A DNA stretch of 64,000 nucleotides from Pseudomonadota bacterium (GTDB lineage Bacteria > Pseudomonadota > Gammaproteobacteria > Steroidobacterales > GCA-2729495), in the NCBI GenBank assembly GCA_963204745.1, contig CAUJHF010000025.1, forward strand, positions 47,921 through 111,920, given 5' to 3'. This document shows, piece by piece, positions 52,812 through 61,142 of the stretch; position 1 is the stretch's first letter, and each line of letters starts with the position of its first letter. The position numbers were made by a program, and so were the translations under genes. Under the pieces are notes generated by a model. The model was not told where the DNA came from, did not search any database, and saw only the letters and a list, made by a program, of their open reading frames with translations.

Positions 52812-52899
52812 TTTCCCGGTATCCGCATGTTGGCTGCAAAGAAACCCCTTGCCCCGGGTTTTATATAGCGCAATTGGCGTCGATTGGGTACACCCCGGA

Positions 52900-53610
52900 T
52901 TAAGCCCTGCGGCGCGGGTAGATGCGCTCCCAGATGGGATGGCCCAGCCGCTGGCCGCGCGCTTCGAAGCGGGTCAGCGGGCGCGGGCTGTTGCTGGCCG
53001 GATCGATGCCCTCGCCAAAGGTACCGCTTGCCGCCAGCACCGCAGCGATATGTTCGGCATAGGGTGGCCAGTCGGTCGCGACGTGGAAGTAGCCATCGGC
53101 GGCCAGTTTGCGTGAAAGCAGCGCGACAAACGGCGCTTGCACCAGACGTCGCTTGTGGTGGCGCTTCTTGTGCCAGGGGTCGGGGAAGAACAGGTGCAGC
53201 CCGGCAAGGCTTGCGTCGGGCAATCTGTCGCGCAGCACCCCGACCGCATCTTCCATGAACAGCCGGACGTTGCCGAGTCCGAGCCGTTCGATCTCCAGCA
53301 GGCAATGACCGATGCCCGGCGCATGAACCTCGGCACCCAGATAATCGCGGCCGGGGTCATGCGCGGCCATGCTGAGCAGTGCGGCACCGTTGCCGATGCC
53401 GATCTCGAGGATGCGCGGCGCCTTTCGACCGAATACGACGTCCAGATCAGGCGGTCCGGCTCCGGTTTCTGCGGCAGGAATGCCATAACGCGGCCAGAGT
53501 TCGGCCAGTGCGCGTTCCTGGGCGCGCGTCAGCCGTCCGGCGCGCAGCACGTAGCTGCGAATCTCCCGATGCCGGGATTCCGGATTTGCAGGCAGATCAT
53601 TGCTGTCCAT
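52900..53610 (-). CDS. trmB: tRNA (guanine-46-N7)-methyltransferase
   Basis: 236 residues from the ATG at 53610. The N-terminal segment REIRSYVLRAGRLTRAQERAL is typical of the family. SAM motif I is ILEIGIGNGAALLSMAA, and the catalytic or tRNA-binding motif is LFFPDPWHKKRHHKRRLVQ, followed by FHVATDW and the C-terminal PLTRFEARGQRLGHPIWER. A longer in-frame start at 53664 is disfavoured because it lacks family similarity. It starts 26 bases downstream of the divinyl-reductase-like gene on the same strand. Confidence 0.96.
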   Translation of the reverse strand: MDSNDLPANPESRHREIRSYVLRAGRLTRAQERALAELWPRYGIPAAETGAGPPDLDVVFGRKAPRILEIGIGNGAALLSMAAHDPGRDYLGAEVHAPGIGHCLLEIERLGLGNVRLFMEDAVGVLRDRLPDASLAGLHLFFPDPWHKKRHHKRRLVQAPFVALLSRKLAADGYFHVATDWPPYAEHIAAVLAASGTFGEGIDPASNSPRPLTRFEARGQRLGHPIWERIYPRRRA

Positions 53611-53635
53611 GGTTGTCAGGCAGGGGAAACGGCGA

Positions 53636-54550
53636 CTACGTCGGTACTTTTCTGTTCGAGTCAATCAGGTATTGCCTGAGTGTGACAGAGCCATAGCCCG
53701 GGGCGCGCATGTCGTTGACCATGTAGTAATGCACAACGTTCAGGAATGCTGAAAAAACCGCGACCCGCCGGGTGAACAGTCCGATAAACCGGGTGATACG
53801 GATCAGTGCCGTGAACAGCCACTCGGGGACGCTGATGATCCGCGGTTCTTTGCCCAGTGCGTCGAAGATCATCAAAAGAGATTCCCTGTGGGTAACGATG
53901 TTGTCGGCGACTTCCGGCCCGCCAAGGATGAAGATCCGGTTCTTGCGTTCGCTGTTGCCAATACTGTCAACCATGAACCCGGCCAGGTCTTCCCTGGCGA
54001 TGGGGTTGTGGCGCGCCTGATCACCTGTGCCGATCACAAAACCCGGTTTACCCTGCGCGATCCGCCTGGTTTGCGAGTCGAATACCCAGAAGTACGCGGT
54101 TGGCCTTACGATCGTGTAGTCGATGCCAGATCGCATCAGCGCGTCTTCCATTTTCAGCTTGGCAAGCTGAAGTGGCAGGTCCGGCTTCCTCACGCAGATC
54201 GCTGACAGGAGAATGAACTTTCCGGTGCCGCTCTTCTGCGCGGCATTGAGAACATTGAGCGTGGCCTTGTAGTCGATATCATCGAAGTCCTCGGGCAGAC
54301 CCGATCGGGTGGCCAGGCATGAAATGACCACGTCAACTTTCCGGTCAAACAGTTTCGCGATCGATGCAGGGTCGGTTACATCGGCCACGACAACCTCTGC
54401 CCCGTCAAACGCGCTGTCGTCTTTCCGGGATCTGGTTACGGCAATGACGTCATAGCCTTGCCGCACCGATTCCGCAACGACGGCCCTGCCGATGTAGCCT
54501 GTCGCTCCGACGATCAGAACTGTTTGTGCGTTCTTGTTCCCGTTATTCAT
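53636..54550 (-). CDS. NmrA/SDR-type reductase resembling divinyl chlorophyllide 8-vinyl-reductase (BciA/DVR)
   Basis: 304 residues from the ATG at 54550. Rossmann fold with the NADPH motif VLIVGATGYIGRAVV. The central and C-terminal parts look like BciA/DVR: VISCLATRSGLPEDFDDIDYKATLNVLNAA, FILLSAICVRKPDLPLQLAKLKMEDAL, YTIVRPTAYF, ILGGPEVA, ALGKEPRIISVP and a final APGYGSVTLRQYL. Plant and green-bacterial enzymes of this type reduce the C8-vinyl of chlorophyllide. No photosynthesis gene is in the window, so the substrate here is uncertain. Its base use looks less GC-rich than its neighbours, and it lies just left of a tRNA gene, which fits acquisition by transfer (inference). Confidence 0.75.
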   Translation of the reverse strand: MNNGNKNAQTVLIVGATGYIGRAVVAESVRQGYDVIAVTRSRKDDSAFDGAEVVVADVTDPASIAKLFDRKVDVVISCLATRSGLPEDFDDIDYKATLNVLNAAQKSGTGKFILLSAICVRKPDLPLQLAKLKMEDALMRSGIDYTIVRPTAYFWVFDSQTRRIAQGKPGFVIGTGDQARHNPIAREDLAGFMVDSIGNSERKNRIFILGGPEVADNIVTHRESLLMIFDALGKEPRIISVPEWLFTALIRITRFIGLFTRRVAVFSAFLNVVHYYMVNDMRAPGYGSVTLRQYLIDSNRKVPT

Positions 54551-54649
54551 GTGAGTCAGGACTGCCTTTAATCCGGTCATACACTATATGGTCGATCCCG
54601 CTCAGATCCATCCGGGTCGTTGCCGCAACCCATTGCCCGGTCGGCAGTA

Positions 54650-54678
54650 TTGGGTTCGGTCAGGCCCGCAGGTACACT
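54650..54678 (+). promoter_or_regulatory. Predicted sigma-70 promoter of tRNA-Gly
   Basis: TTGGGT (54650-54655), a 17-base spacer, then TACACT (54673-54678). The tRNA begins 18 bases after the -10, as expected for a monocistronic tRNA gene. The sequence from 54685 to 54696 is GC-rich. Confidence 0.55.
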
Positions 54679-54695
54679 GTTCGGCGCCTGAACCG

Positions 54696-54769
54696 GCGGG
54701 TGTAGTTCAATGGTAGAACTGCAGCTTCCCAAGCTGCTAACGTGGGTTCGATTCCCATCACCCGCTCCA
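54696..54769 (+). tRNA. tRNA-Gly (anticodon CCC), CCA encoded
   Basis: A full cloverleaf. Acceptor stem GCGGGTG pairs with CACCCGC, the anticodon stem GCAGC with GCTGC, and the loop TTCCCAA gives anticodon CCC (reads GGG). The T arm is TGGGTTCGATTCCCA. Discriminator T precedes an encoded CCA at 54767-54769. The CapK-like gene stops seven bases downstream on the opposite strand. A translation of the opposite strand gives a spurious protein often seen over tRNA genes. Confidence 0.97.
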
Positions 54770-54776
54770 TTCATGC

Positions 54777-56150
54777 TCAATTCTGCAGTTCCGGCAGCAG
54801 CGACAGGAACTCCTCGAACTTGCCGCCGGCACCGCGCGGGATTTCGCTGACCGGCACCACCACGACCTTGTAGGGGTAGCCGAGCGCCGCGATGGTGCTC
54901 CGTACCGCGTCGAGCCGTTCCTGTTCCCTGAGCGGCCGTGACAGCACGACGCGGACCTCAATGGTGTCGATGGCGGTCTGTACGTACTGCGCCTGGTTGA
55001 CCGGCGCTACCGTGCGCATTCTGTTCAGTCTGGTTGGCCAGTAGCGTTGCCCGTCCGGTGAAAGTGCGGCATTGCGGGTGCGGCCAAGAATCTGGCTGAC
55101 GACCGGCAGTCCGCGGCCGCAGGCGCAGGGCTCACCGACCGTGGCGTAGTCGCCGAGGTCGTAGCGCAGCAGGGGAGTCGCCAGATTGTGCAGCGAGGTT
55201 ACGACCACGCGCCCGGACTCGCCGGGCATGCAGGGTTGGCCCTGATCATTGATGATCTCCACCAGCAGCGACTCGGACTGCACATGCAGTGCGCCGTGTT
55301 CAAGACAGCGGAAGGCGATGTAACCGACCTCGTTGGCCGAGTAGATGTCGGTACTCCTGACCTGCCACTCCTCGGCCAGGCGCGTTTCCAGCTCCTGGTC
55401 CAGTGGCTCGGAGATAAAGCGGATCTCGCGCAGGGATTGCGGGCGGTCGCCGGTATCGGCCATGTAATCCATGAGCCAGGGCATGATGCTCGGATAGGTC
55501 AGCAGGTAGTGCGGATCGAAGTCCCTGAGCCACGCGGCCAGTTCGGCGACGGGCCGCCCGATGCGTATTGTTGACGAGGGCCCGCTCGGGAACAGGTGCG
55601 CAACCGGCGCCCCCCAGTTTGGCTGGATGGGGTCGATGGCATCGCGTGATTCCTTGCGCGACCGGATGATCCCGAGCCGTTTGCTGAAGTCGCGCTGTGA
55701 CCAGAGATGTTCGCGGAGGGTCAGCGCCTCCCAGAGCCGGCGGGTGGTGGCCGTGGTCCGGAGTTCTACCGAGATGCCGGTAGACCCCGACGTTCTGATT
55801 GAGCCGAAAGGCAGCTGCGCAGAAGGTACAGACCGCGCATAGAGCCTGGGGCCGAGCGCGCGCAAATCCGGCTTGGCCAGCGTCGGCATTTCCCGCCAGA
55901 TATCCCAGAACTGCCCGGGGTTCTGTGCGAGCCGGGCGGCAAACTGCGTCGGCCACTCTTCCCGCTGATAGTAGGGCACCTTTGCTGCTGCCCAGCCGGC
56001 CAGCCAGGTGAGCTGTGCCTGTTGCGCCGCGCGCAAATCTGCGGCCGGCCACCATTGCGATACCTTGAGCCCGCCCAGCAGGGCGCGCAGGCTTGTCTTG
56101 TCGCCGGCCGGAAATGATGGCCAGCCCGGTGCGGGATTGCTCTTCGCCAT
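54777..56150 (-). CDS. CapK/PaaK-like AMP-dependent ligase family protein
   Basis: 457 residues. Adenylate-forming fold of the phenylacetate-CoA ligase/CapK group: YYQREEWPT near the N-terminus, P-loop IRTSGSTGISVELRTTAT, VYSANEVGY-like IYSANEVGYIAF, LHVQSESLLVEIINDQGQPCMPGESGRVVVTSLHNLATPLLRYDLGDYATVG and a CACGRGLPVVSQILGR segment with Cys and Gly. The C-terminal domain is short. It probably adenylates an aryl or acyl acid; the substrate cannot be read from sequence. It is divergent from the HExxH gene across 50 bases, which may share a promoter. Confidence 0.85.
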   Translation of the reverse strand: MAKSNPAPGWPSFPAGDKTSLRALLGGLKVSQWWPAADLRAAQQAQLTWLAGWAAAKVPYYQREEWPTQFAARLAQNPGQFWDIWREMPTLAKPDLRALGPRLYARSVPSAQLPFGSIRTSGSTGISVELRTTATTRRLWEALTLREHLWSQRDFSKRLGIIRSRKESRDAIDPIQPNWGAPVAHLFPSGPSSTIRIGRPVAELAAWLRDFDPHYLLTYPSIMPWLMDYMADTGDRPQSLREIRFISEPLDQELETRLAEEWQVRSTDIYSANEVGYIAFRCLEHGALHVQSESLLVEIINDQGQPCMPGESGRVVVTSLHNLATPLLRYDLGDYATVGEPCACGRGLPVVSQILGRTRNAALSPDGQRYWPTRLNRMRTVAPVNQAQYVQTAIDTIEVRVVLSRPLREQERLDAVRSTIAALGYPYKVVVVPVSEIPRGAGGKFEEFLSLLPELQN

Positions 56151-56200
56151 CGTCTAGACTGTCTCCTGCAGATGAAAAACCATCCAGCGTTTCAGCGGCG

Positions 56201-56689
56201 ATGATGACAGTAGCGGAAATCGGCGTCGATCTGCTCGCCCGGCTGTTTGCCGACAGCGGGCTCGGCGTGGTTCTGGTGGCGGCGGGTACACCGATCCCTG
56301 GCAGCTACTGGGGTGAGTCGGAAGCCGGCCTGATCCGGCATCGACTTTTTGTCCGGCTGGATACGCCCTTGCACTCTGCGCTGCATGAGGCCGCGCACTA
56401 CCTGTGTATGGATCCGGAGCGCCGGGAGGTGCTGGATCGCGATGCCGGCGGCGACTATGCCGAGGAAGATGCGGTGTGTTACCTGCAGGTGCTGCTGATC
56501 GACCGGATCGCTGCGTTGACTGGTTCGATCCGTTTCAACCGGCAGCAGCTCTTCGCCGATATGGATGCCTGGGGCTATACCTTCCGGCTTGGTTCGGCGC
56601 AGCGCTGGTTTGAAAGCGATGCCGATGAGGCGCGGCTCTGGCTTGAGCGGCGCGGCATTCAAGGCCTGTCGCCGTGTCCGGCCCTGTGA
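56201..56689 (+). CDS. HExxH-motif protein, possible zinc metallopeptidase
   Basis: 162 residues from the ATG at 56201 (56204 is an equal alternative). A zinc-binding HEAAHYLCMD (HEAAH at 62-66) is followed by an acidic AEEDAVCYLQVLL about 23-27 residues later, which could give the third ligand of a gluzincin. There is no signal peptide or membrane helix. I recognise no named family. Divergent from the CapK-like ligase gene, so the pair may be co-regulated. Confidence 0.6.
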   Translation: MMTVAEIGVDLLARLFADSGLGVVLVAAGTPIPGSYWGESEAGLIRHRLFVRLDTPLHSALHEAAHYLCMDPERREVLDRDAGGDYAEEDAVCYLQVLLIDRIAALTGSIRFNRQQLFADMDAWGYTFRLGSAQRWFESDADEARLWLERRGIQGLSPCPAL

Positions 56690-56782
56690 TCTGTACTTTG
56701 TCTACGAACTCGCGCCGTGCCCGGAGTTGCGCACTGCTTCGCGCTTGGCCAGAATCTTCACCCAACGACAGGGAGATCAGCC

Positions 56783-57169
56783 ATGAGCAATCGTTTCCAG
56801 TTTAAATGCCTCAACCGGACGGGCGTGCTGGTCGCGGCCCTGTCGCTGGCTTCGTTCGCAGCCGCGCCGGTTCTTGCCCAGGATGCAGGCGACTCCGGTC
56901 AACGGTCGGTCTTCGATATGGAGATCTGCAAGGTTGACGGTCTTGACGCCCGGCAGTGCCAGTGTGTCTGGGACTTTCTCAAGCGCAAGCTCCCGGCCGC
57001 CGATCTCAAACTCGGGCTGCTGCTGGTGGCCTCCAATTCAGATGACAGCGCGACGGTAAAGAAGGCTGACGAGCAGCTCGACAAGAGCAATGCGTCTGAC
57101 AAGCGCCGCGACGAGATCTCTTCGGAGATGAGTGCGCTCATCATCGAAGGTGAAGACGCCTGCCCGTAG
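56783..57169 (+). CDS. Small exported protein with conserved cysteines
   Basis: 128 residues from the ATG at 56783. Signal peptide TGVLVAALSLASFAAAPVLAQ then DAGDS. The mature part has CKVDGLDARQCQCVWDFLKRKLPAADLKLGLLLV and a final DACP, four cysteines probably disulfide bonded in the periplasm. The function is unknown. A GGGAG lies nine bases upstream of the ATG. It is convergent with the response regulator gene. Confidence 0.7.
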   Translation: MSNRFQFKCLNRTGVLVAALSLASFAAAPVLAQDAGDSGQRSVFDMEICKVDGLDARQCQCVWDFLKRKLPAADLKLGLLLVASNSDDSATVKKADEQLDKSNASDKRRDEISSEMSALIIEGEDACP

Positions 57170-57186
57170 GCGTTGCCGGTTCTGCT

Positions 57187-57696
57187 TCAGAGCATGCCGC
57201 GGCTGTCCGCACTGGCCACGGCAGCTGTCCTGACCGGCCTGGCTGGCGCCCGGCCAGATGTTTCGTCCGGGAATTCGACCACCCGCCAGTAGTTGTCGAC
57301 CAGTTCGACGGCTTTGACAAAGCTCTGGCCGATTGCCGACTTCAGCATGTAACCGGCAACATTGAGGTGGAAGGCCTCGATCTTGTCCTCCTCGTCGTTC
57401 GAGGTGGTCAGCATGAACACGATCGAGTCGTGCAGCTCGGCATCCTCACGGATGCGCTCGAGCAGTTCGAGGCCATTCATGCGCGGCATGTTGATGTCGA
57501 GAACCAGCAGGTTTGGCCGCTCCAGCGGCGGCCTGCCGTTGAGTCCCTTCAGGATCTCCCAGGCTTCAAGGCCGTCCCTGGCGATGGTGACCGGGTTTTT
57601 GATGCGCAGCTTGTCGAGGGCACGCAGAAAGGCCTTCTGATCGATCTGATCGTCTTCAGCCAGCAAGATATTCACGGTTCTTTCCGGATCGCTCAT
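57187..57696 (-). CDS. Single-domain response regulator (Rcp1-like)
   Basis: 169 residues, one receiver domain with no output domain. The acidic pocket is LLAEDDQIDQ, the phospho-acceptor Asp is in LLVLDINMPRMNGLELL, the signalling Thr is MLTTSND, and the Lys is in AGYMLKSAIG. The YWRVVEFPDE C-terminus is typical of Rcp1-type regulators that partner PAS/GAF histidine kinases. It overlaps the kinase gene by 41 bases and is translationally coupled to it. Output probably passes by protein contact to another target such as the GGDEF-EAL protein encoded next (inference). Confidence 0.9.
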   Translation of the reverse strand: MSDPERTVNILLAEDDQIDQKAFLRALDKLRIKNPVTIARDGLEAWEILKGLNGRPPLERPNLLVLDINMPRMNGLELLERIREDAELHDSIVFMLTTSNDEEDKIEAFHLNVAGYMLKSAIGQSFVKAVELVDNYWRVVEFPDETSGRAPARPVRTAAVASADSRGML

Positions 57697-59206
57697 CGGT
57701 CACCTCGTTACGGACTGCCCCGGTCACCTCTCCGGGCATTTTTTTCCATGTGAACTTGAATACCGTTCCGCGGCCACCAGGCCCGCCGTGAAACCAGATA
57801 CGGCCGCCCTGCCACTCGACGATGCGTTTCACGATGGCGAGTCCCATGCCGCTGCCTTCCATCTCGTCGCGCGGCTGCAGGGTCTGGAACATCTGGAACA
57901 CCTTTTCGGCAAACTCCTGCGGGATGCCTGCGCCGTCGTCCTCGACGGCAAACAGCACTTCCTCGCCCTTGTCCTGTGCATAAACCCGGACATGGCCCTG
58001 TTTCGTCGGGTGGTGTTTGATCGCGTTGTTGATCAGGTTGCGCAGCACCTGTTCCAGCGGCGCCTGATGGGCGCGGATCAGCGGCAGGGAAGTGCCGGCT
58101 TCCATGTGCATCGTGGCCGGCGGTGCGAGCAACGCGAACAGGTCGACGACCAGCAGCCGGGTGTCCACCCCGGTGATTTCACCCGGTTTCCGACCGGCGC
58201 GCGAGTAGGCCATCAGATCGTCGAGCAGCCGGTGCAGGCGCGCGGTCCGACCCTTCAGCAGCCCCAGGTTCTGCTGTACCTCGCCACCTTCGAAGCTGCT
58301 CAGGTCTTCATGCAGCCACTCCACGAGGATTTCGATGGCGCGCAGCGGCGCCTTCAGGTCGTGTGACGCGACATAGGCAAACTGTTCGAGGTCGTGGTTG
58401 GACCGTTCGAGTTCTTCTGACTTGCTTTGCAGCGCGCGCTCGACGGTCCGACGCTCGGTGATGTCGATCGCCAGCGAGAGTATTCCGACAACGTCGCCCT
58501 CGGTGTTGCGGTCGGGCTGATAGGTGACGGCGTAGTAGCGCTGCTCGCCATTGGCCATCGTGCGCTCTTCTTCGTACTGGATGACTTCGCCGGCCAGACA
58601 CCGGTCGTACATCGGCTGACGTTTAACCCAGACCTCAGGACGAATCACGTCGGTGATCGGCGCGTTCAGGTGGCGGCTGCGCGAGTAGCCATACCACTGG
58701 TCATATTCGCTGCTCAGAAAACGGATGATGTAGTTGCGGTCCAGACAGGCAAAGAGGCCCGGTACCCCGTCAGCCAGATGTTGCATGCGCGCCTGGGTGG
58801 CCAGCAGCTCGGCTTCCATTGCGTGTCGTGCGGTGACATCGACGCAGACGCCGAGCAGACGCGGTCGCTTGTGACCTTGCGAAACATAGAGGTTGCCGCG
58901 GCCGCTGACGAAGCGCACCGAGCCATTGCGGTGTATCACACGGTAGTCGCAGCTGAAGCTGCCGGTCTTCACGCTCTCTGCTGCTGCGGCCCAGTAGCGC
59001 GGTACGTCGTCGGGGTGAATCCGGGACAGCATGACTTTGGGTGACAGCGGGATGCCGGGCTCGATGTCAAACAGTGTCCGGCAGGTGTCATCGACCACAA
59101 ACGCGCCGGTTTCCGGGTTGAAGGAGTACAGGCCAATGCCGCTTGCCGTCAGGGTCGCCTGCAGCGCAGGGCTGATATCGGTTGCAGCAGCGGTCAGCGA
59201 GTGCAT
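57656..59206 (-). CDS. Soluble PAS-PAS sensor histidine kinase
   Basis: 516 residues, no membrane helix or signal. Two PAS/PAC domains (about 15-130 and 135-260), the first ending DVTARHAMEAELLATQA and the second IDITERRTVERALQ. The HisKA box is FAYVASHDLKAPLRAIEIL, catalytic His in SHDLKAP. The ATPase domain has N (NLINNAIKHHP), G1 (VEDDGAGIP) and G2 (GSGMGLAIVKRIVEWQGG). The DLEQFAYVASHDLKAPLR style is that of phytochrome-like kinases, though no bilin-binding GAF/PHY module is present. It is followed by its regulator gene (41-base overlap). Confidence 0.92.
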   Translation of the reverse strand: MHSLTAAATDISPALQATLTASGIGLYSFNPETGAFVVDDTCRTLFDIEPGIPLSPKVMLSRIHPDDVPRYWAAAAESVKTGSFSCDYRVIHRNGSVRFVSGRGNLYVSQGHKRPRLLGVCVDVTARHAMEAELLATQARMQHLADGVPGLFACLDRNYIIRFLSSEYDQWYGYSRSRHLNAPITDVIRPEVWVKRQPMYDRCLAGEVIQYEEERTMANGEQRYYAVTYQPDRNTEGDVVGILSLAIDITERRTVERALQSKSEELERSNHDLEQFAYVASHDLKAPLRAIEILVEWLHEDLSSFEGGEVQQNLGLLKGRTARLHRLLDDLMAYSRAGRKPGEITGVDTRLLVVDLFALLAPPATMHMEAGTSLPLIRAHQAPLEQVLRNLINNAIKHHPTKQGHVRVYAQDKGEEVLFAVEDDGAGIPQEFAEKVFQMFQTLQPRDEMEGSGMGLAIVKRIVEWQGGRIWFHGGPGGRGTVFKFTWKKMPGEVTGAVRNEVTDERSGKNREYLAG

Positions 59207-59230
59207 GTCGGCGTGTCCGTTGCGCCGCTG

Positions 59231-60964
59231 TCAGTGACCGTTCGCCGCGGCCAGAACGCGCCGGGTTTCGGTGGAGTCCACGCCGTTATCGAGTTCGGCC
59301 AGCAGCGGCTCGATGAGCGCCTGCCTCATCGGCATGCCGAACAGGTAGCCCTGCACGATGTGACAGCCGCGCTCGAGCAGGAAGTTGAGCTGGTCGGTGG
59401 TTTCCACGCCTTCTGCGACCGTTTCCAGTCGCAGGCTGCGTGCCAGGGAGATAATCGCGTCGATGATGCTCTCGCCATCCTGGCTGACGCCAATTTCCAT
59501 GACGAAGGAGCGGTCAATCTTCAGCACGTCGATCGGAAAGCGGCGCAGATAACTCAGGCAGGAGTAACCGGTACCGAAATCGTCGATGGAGATGCGCAGT
59601 CCGATCCGCTTGAGGCGCAGCAGCTCCGTCTGGGCAGCATCACTGTCTTCCATGACCAGCCCTTCCGTCAGCTCGATCTCGATAAGTGCCGGGTCGATGT
59701 CGTGGGCGGAGAGTATCTGTGCCACGCGCTTGTGAAAATCCGGCTGCTGGAACTGCCGTGCCGAGACGTTCACCGATACCGGCACACGCGGCAGCTCCAT
59801 CTGCTCCCAGGTCTTCAGCGTCTGGCAGACCTGATCGAGAACCCAGTAACCAAGCTGGATGATGTGCCCGCTTTCCTCTGCCACCGGAATAAAGGTGCCG
59901 GGACTTACCTTGCCGCGCGTCGGGCTGGTCCAGCGCAGCAGCGCTTCAAGCCCTTGCAGGCGCCGGCTGTTCGCGTTCACCTTGGGCTGATACACGACGT
60001 GAAATTCGTTGAGCCGCAATGCTTCGCGGATATCGCGTTCAAGCTCGTGATATTCGATCAACTCGGCGTGCATGCGCTCGGTGAAAAATGTGACGTTATT
60101 GCGCCCGTTTTCCTTGGCCTGGTACATGGCGATGTCGGCGTTCTTCAGCATCATCTGCGTATCGGCGCTGTCGTTCGGGTACATCGTGATGCCGATGCTG
60201 GTGGTGATATCGAGCTGCCGGTCAACGATGTGATAGGGCTGTGAAACCAGCTCAAGCAGACCATTCGCCATGGTCTCGACTTCCAGCGGGCCGTGCAGTC
60301 CTTCCAGCAGCACTGCAAACTCGTCGCCGCCGAGCCGGGCCACCACGTCGCCGGTGCGCACCGAGCGCCGAATGCGGCTCGCCACTTCCTTCAGCAGGCA
60401 GTCGCCGGCATCGTGGCCCAGCGTGTCGTTCACGACCTTGAACTCATCGAGATCGAGAAACAGCAAGCCCACCTTGCGGCCGTCGCGGCGCGCTCTCGCC
60501 GTGGCGCGGGTCAGCTGGTCGTTGAAGAACTGGCGGTTCGGAATGCCGGTCAGCGCATCGAACTGTGCCATGTAGTTGAGTCGCAACTCCGATCGCTTGC
60601 GCTCGATCGCATAGCGCACCGAGCGCAGGATGGTACGCCCCTGGCCCTCCCACTTGACGAGATAGTCCTGGGCGCCCTTGTTGAGAATGCTGACGGCAAA
60701 CTCTTCGTCGTCCTGGCCGCTCAGCACGACGATGGGAATTTCGTTGTCGACAGCCTGGATCGCGTCTATGCATTCGAGGCCGGAAGCATCCGGCAGATGC
60801 AGGTCCAGGAGGACGATATCGAACTTCTCGCTGGCCAGTCGCTCCGTCGCGCTGCCCAATGACTGCACATTGACCATCTCCACGTCAGTGGCGCGCTGAC
60901 GGCGCAACGATGCGGCGAGAAACTCAACGTCGGCCGGATTGTCTTCAACCAGCAGTAGCTTCAT
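59231..60964 (-). CDS. REC-GGDEF-EAL cyclic-di-GMP protein
   Basis: 577 residues. An N-terminal receiver (LLLVEDNPADVEFL, phospho-acceptor in FDIVLLDLHLPDASGLE), then a GGDEF domain with intact GGDEF (VARLGGDEFAVLLEG) and an RTGD inhibitory I-site five residues before it. The EAL domain is intact (LEALLRW, DDFGTGYSCLSYLRRF, KIDRSFVMEIG). It could both make and degrade cyclic-di-GMP, with phosphorylation setting the balance. It lies 24 bases upstream of the kinase gene on the same strand, so kinase, regulator and effector form one cassette (inference). Confidence 0.94.
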   Translation of the reverse strand: MKLLLVEDNPADVEFLAASLRRQRATDVEMVNVQSLGSATERLASEKFDIVLLDLHLPDASGLECIDAIQAVDNEIPIVVLSGQDDEEFAVSILNKGAQDYLVKWEGQGRTILRSVRYAIERKRSELRLNYMAQFDALTGIPNRQFFNDQLTRATARARRDGRKVGLLFLDLDEFKVVNDTLGHDAGDCLLKEVASRIRRSVRTGDVVARLGGDEFAVLLEGLHGPLEVETMANGLLELVSQPYHIVDRQLDITTSIGITMYPNDSADTQMMLKNADIAMYQAKENGRNNVTFFTERMHAELIEYHELERDIREALRLNEFHVVYQPKVNANSRRLQGLEALLRWTSPTRGKVSPGTFIPVAEESGHIIQLGYWVLDQVCQTLKTWEQMELPRVPVSVNVSARQFQQPDFHKRVAQILSAHDIDPALIEIELTEGLVMEDSDAAQTELLRLKRIGLRISIDDFGTGYSCLSYLRRFPIDVLKIDRSFVMEIGVSQDGESIIDAIISLARSLRLETVAEGVETTDQLNFLLERGCHIVQGYLFGMPMRQALIEPLLAELDNGVDSTETRRVLAAANGH

Positions 60965-61142
60965 TGCTGCGCGATCTGTCCGGCTAACCGGGCCTGCCCG
61001 GCTGGCCAGCTCGTCCCCACGGATATATGTGGGAGTAGCCTAAGCCCCGACTATGACAAATCGATGAGACCCGGTTCACATCCCTGGCCCGGTGTAACTG
61101 CGCAAGCACACAGTTCAGACCGATTTGTGCCCATGAACGGAT

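Noticed and set aside
54577..54780. Minus-strand frame over the tRNA gene, containing GNRTHVSSL
   Set aside because: This is the well-known spurious protein predicted across tRNA genes.
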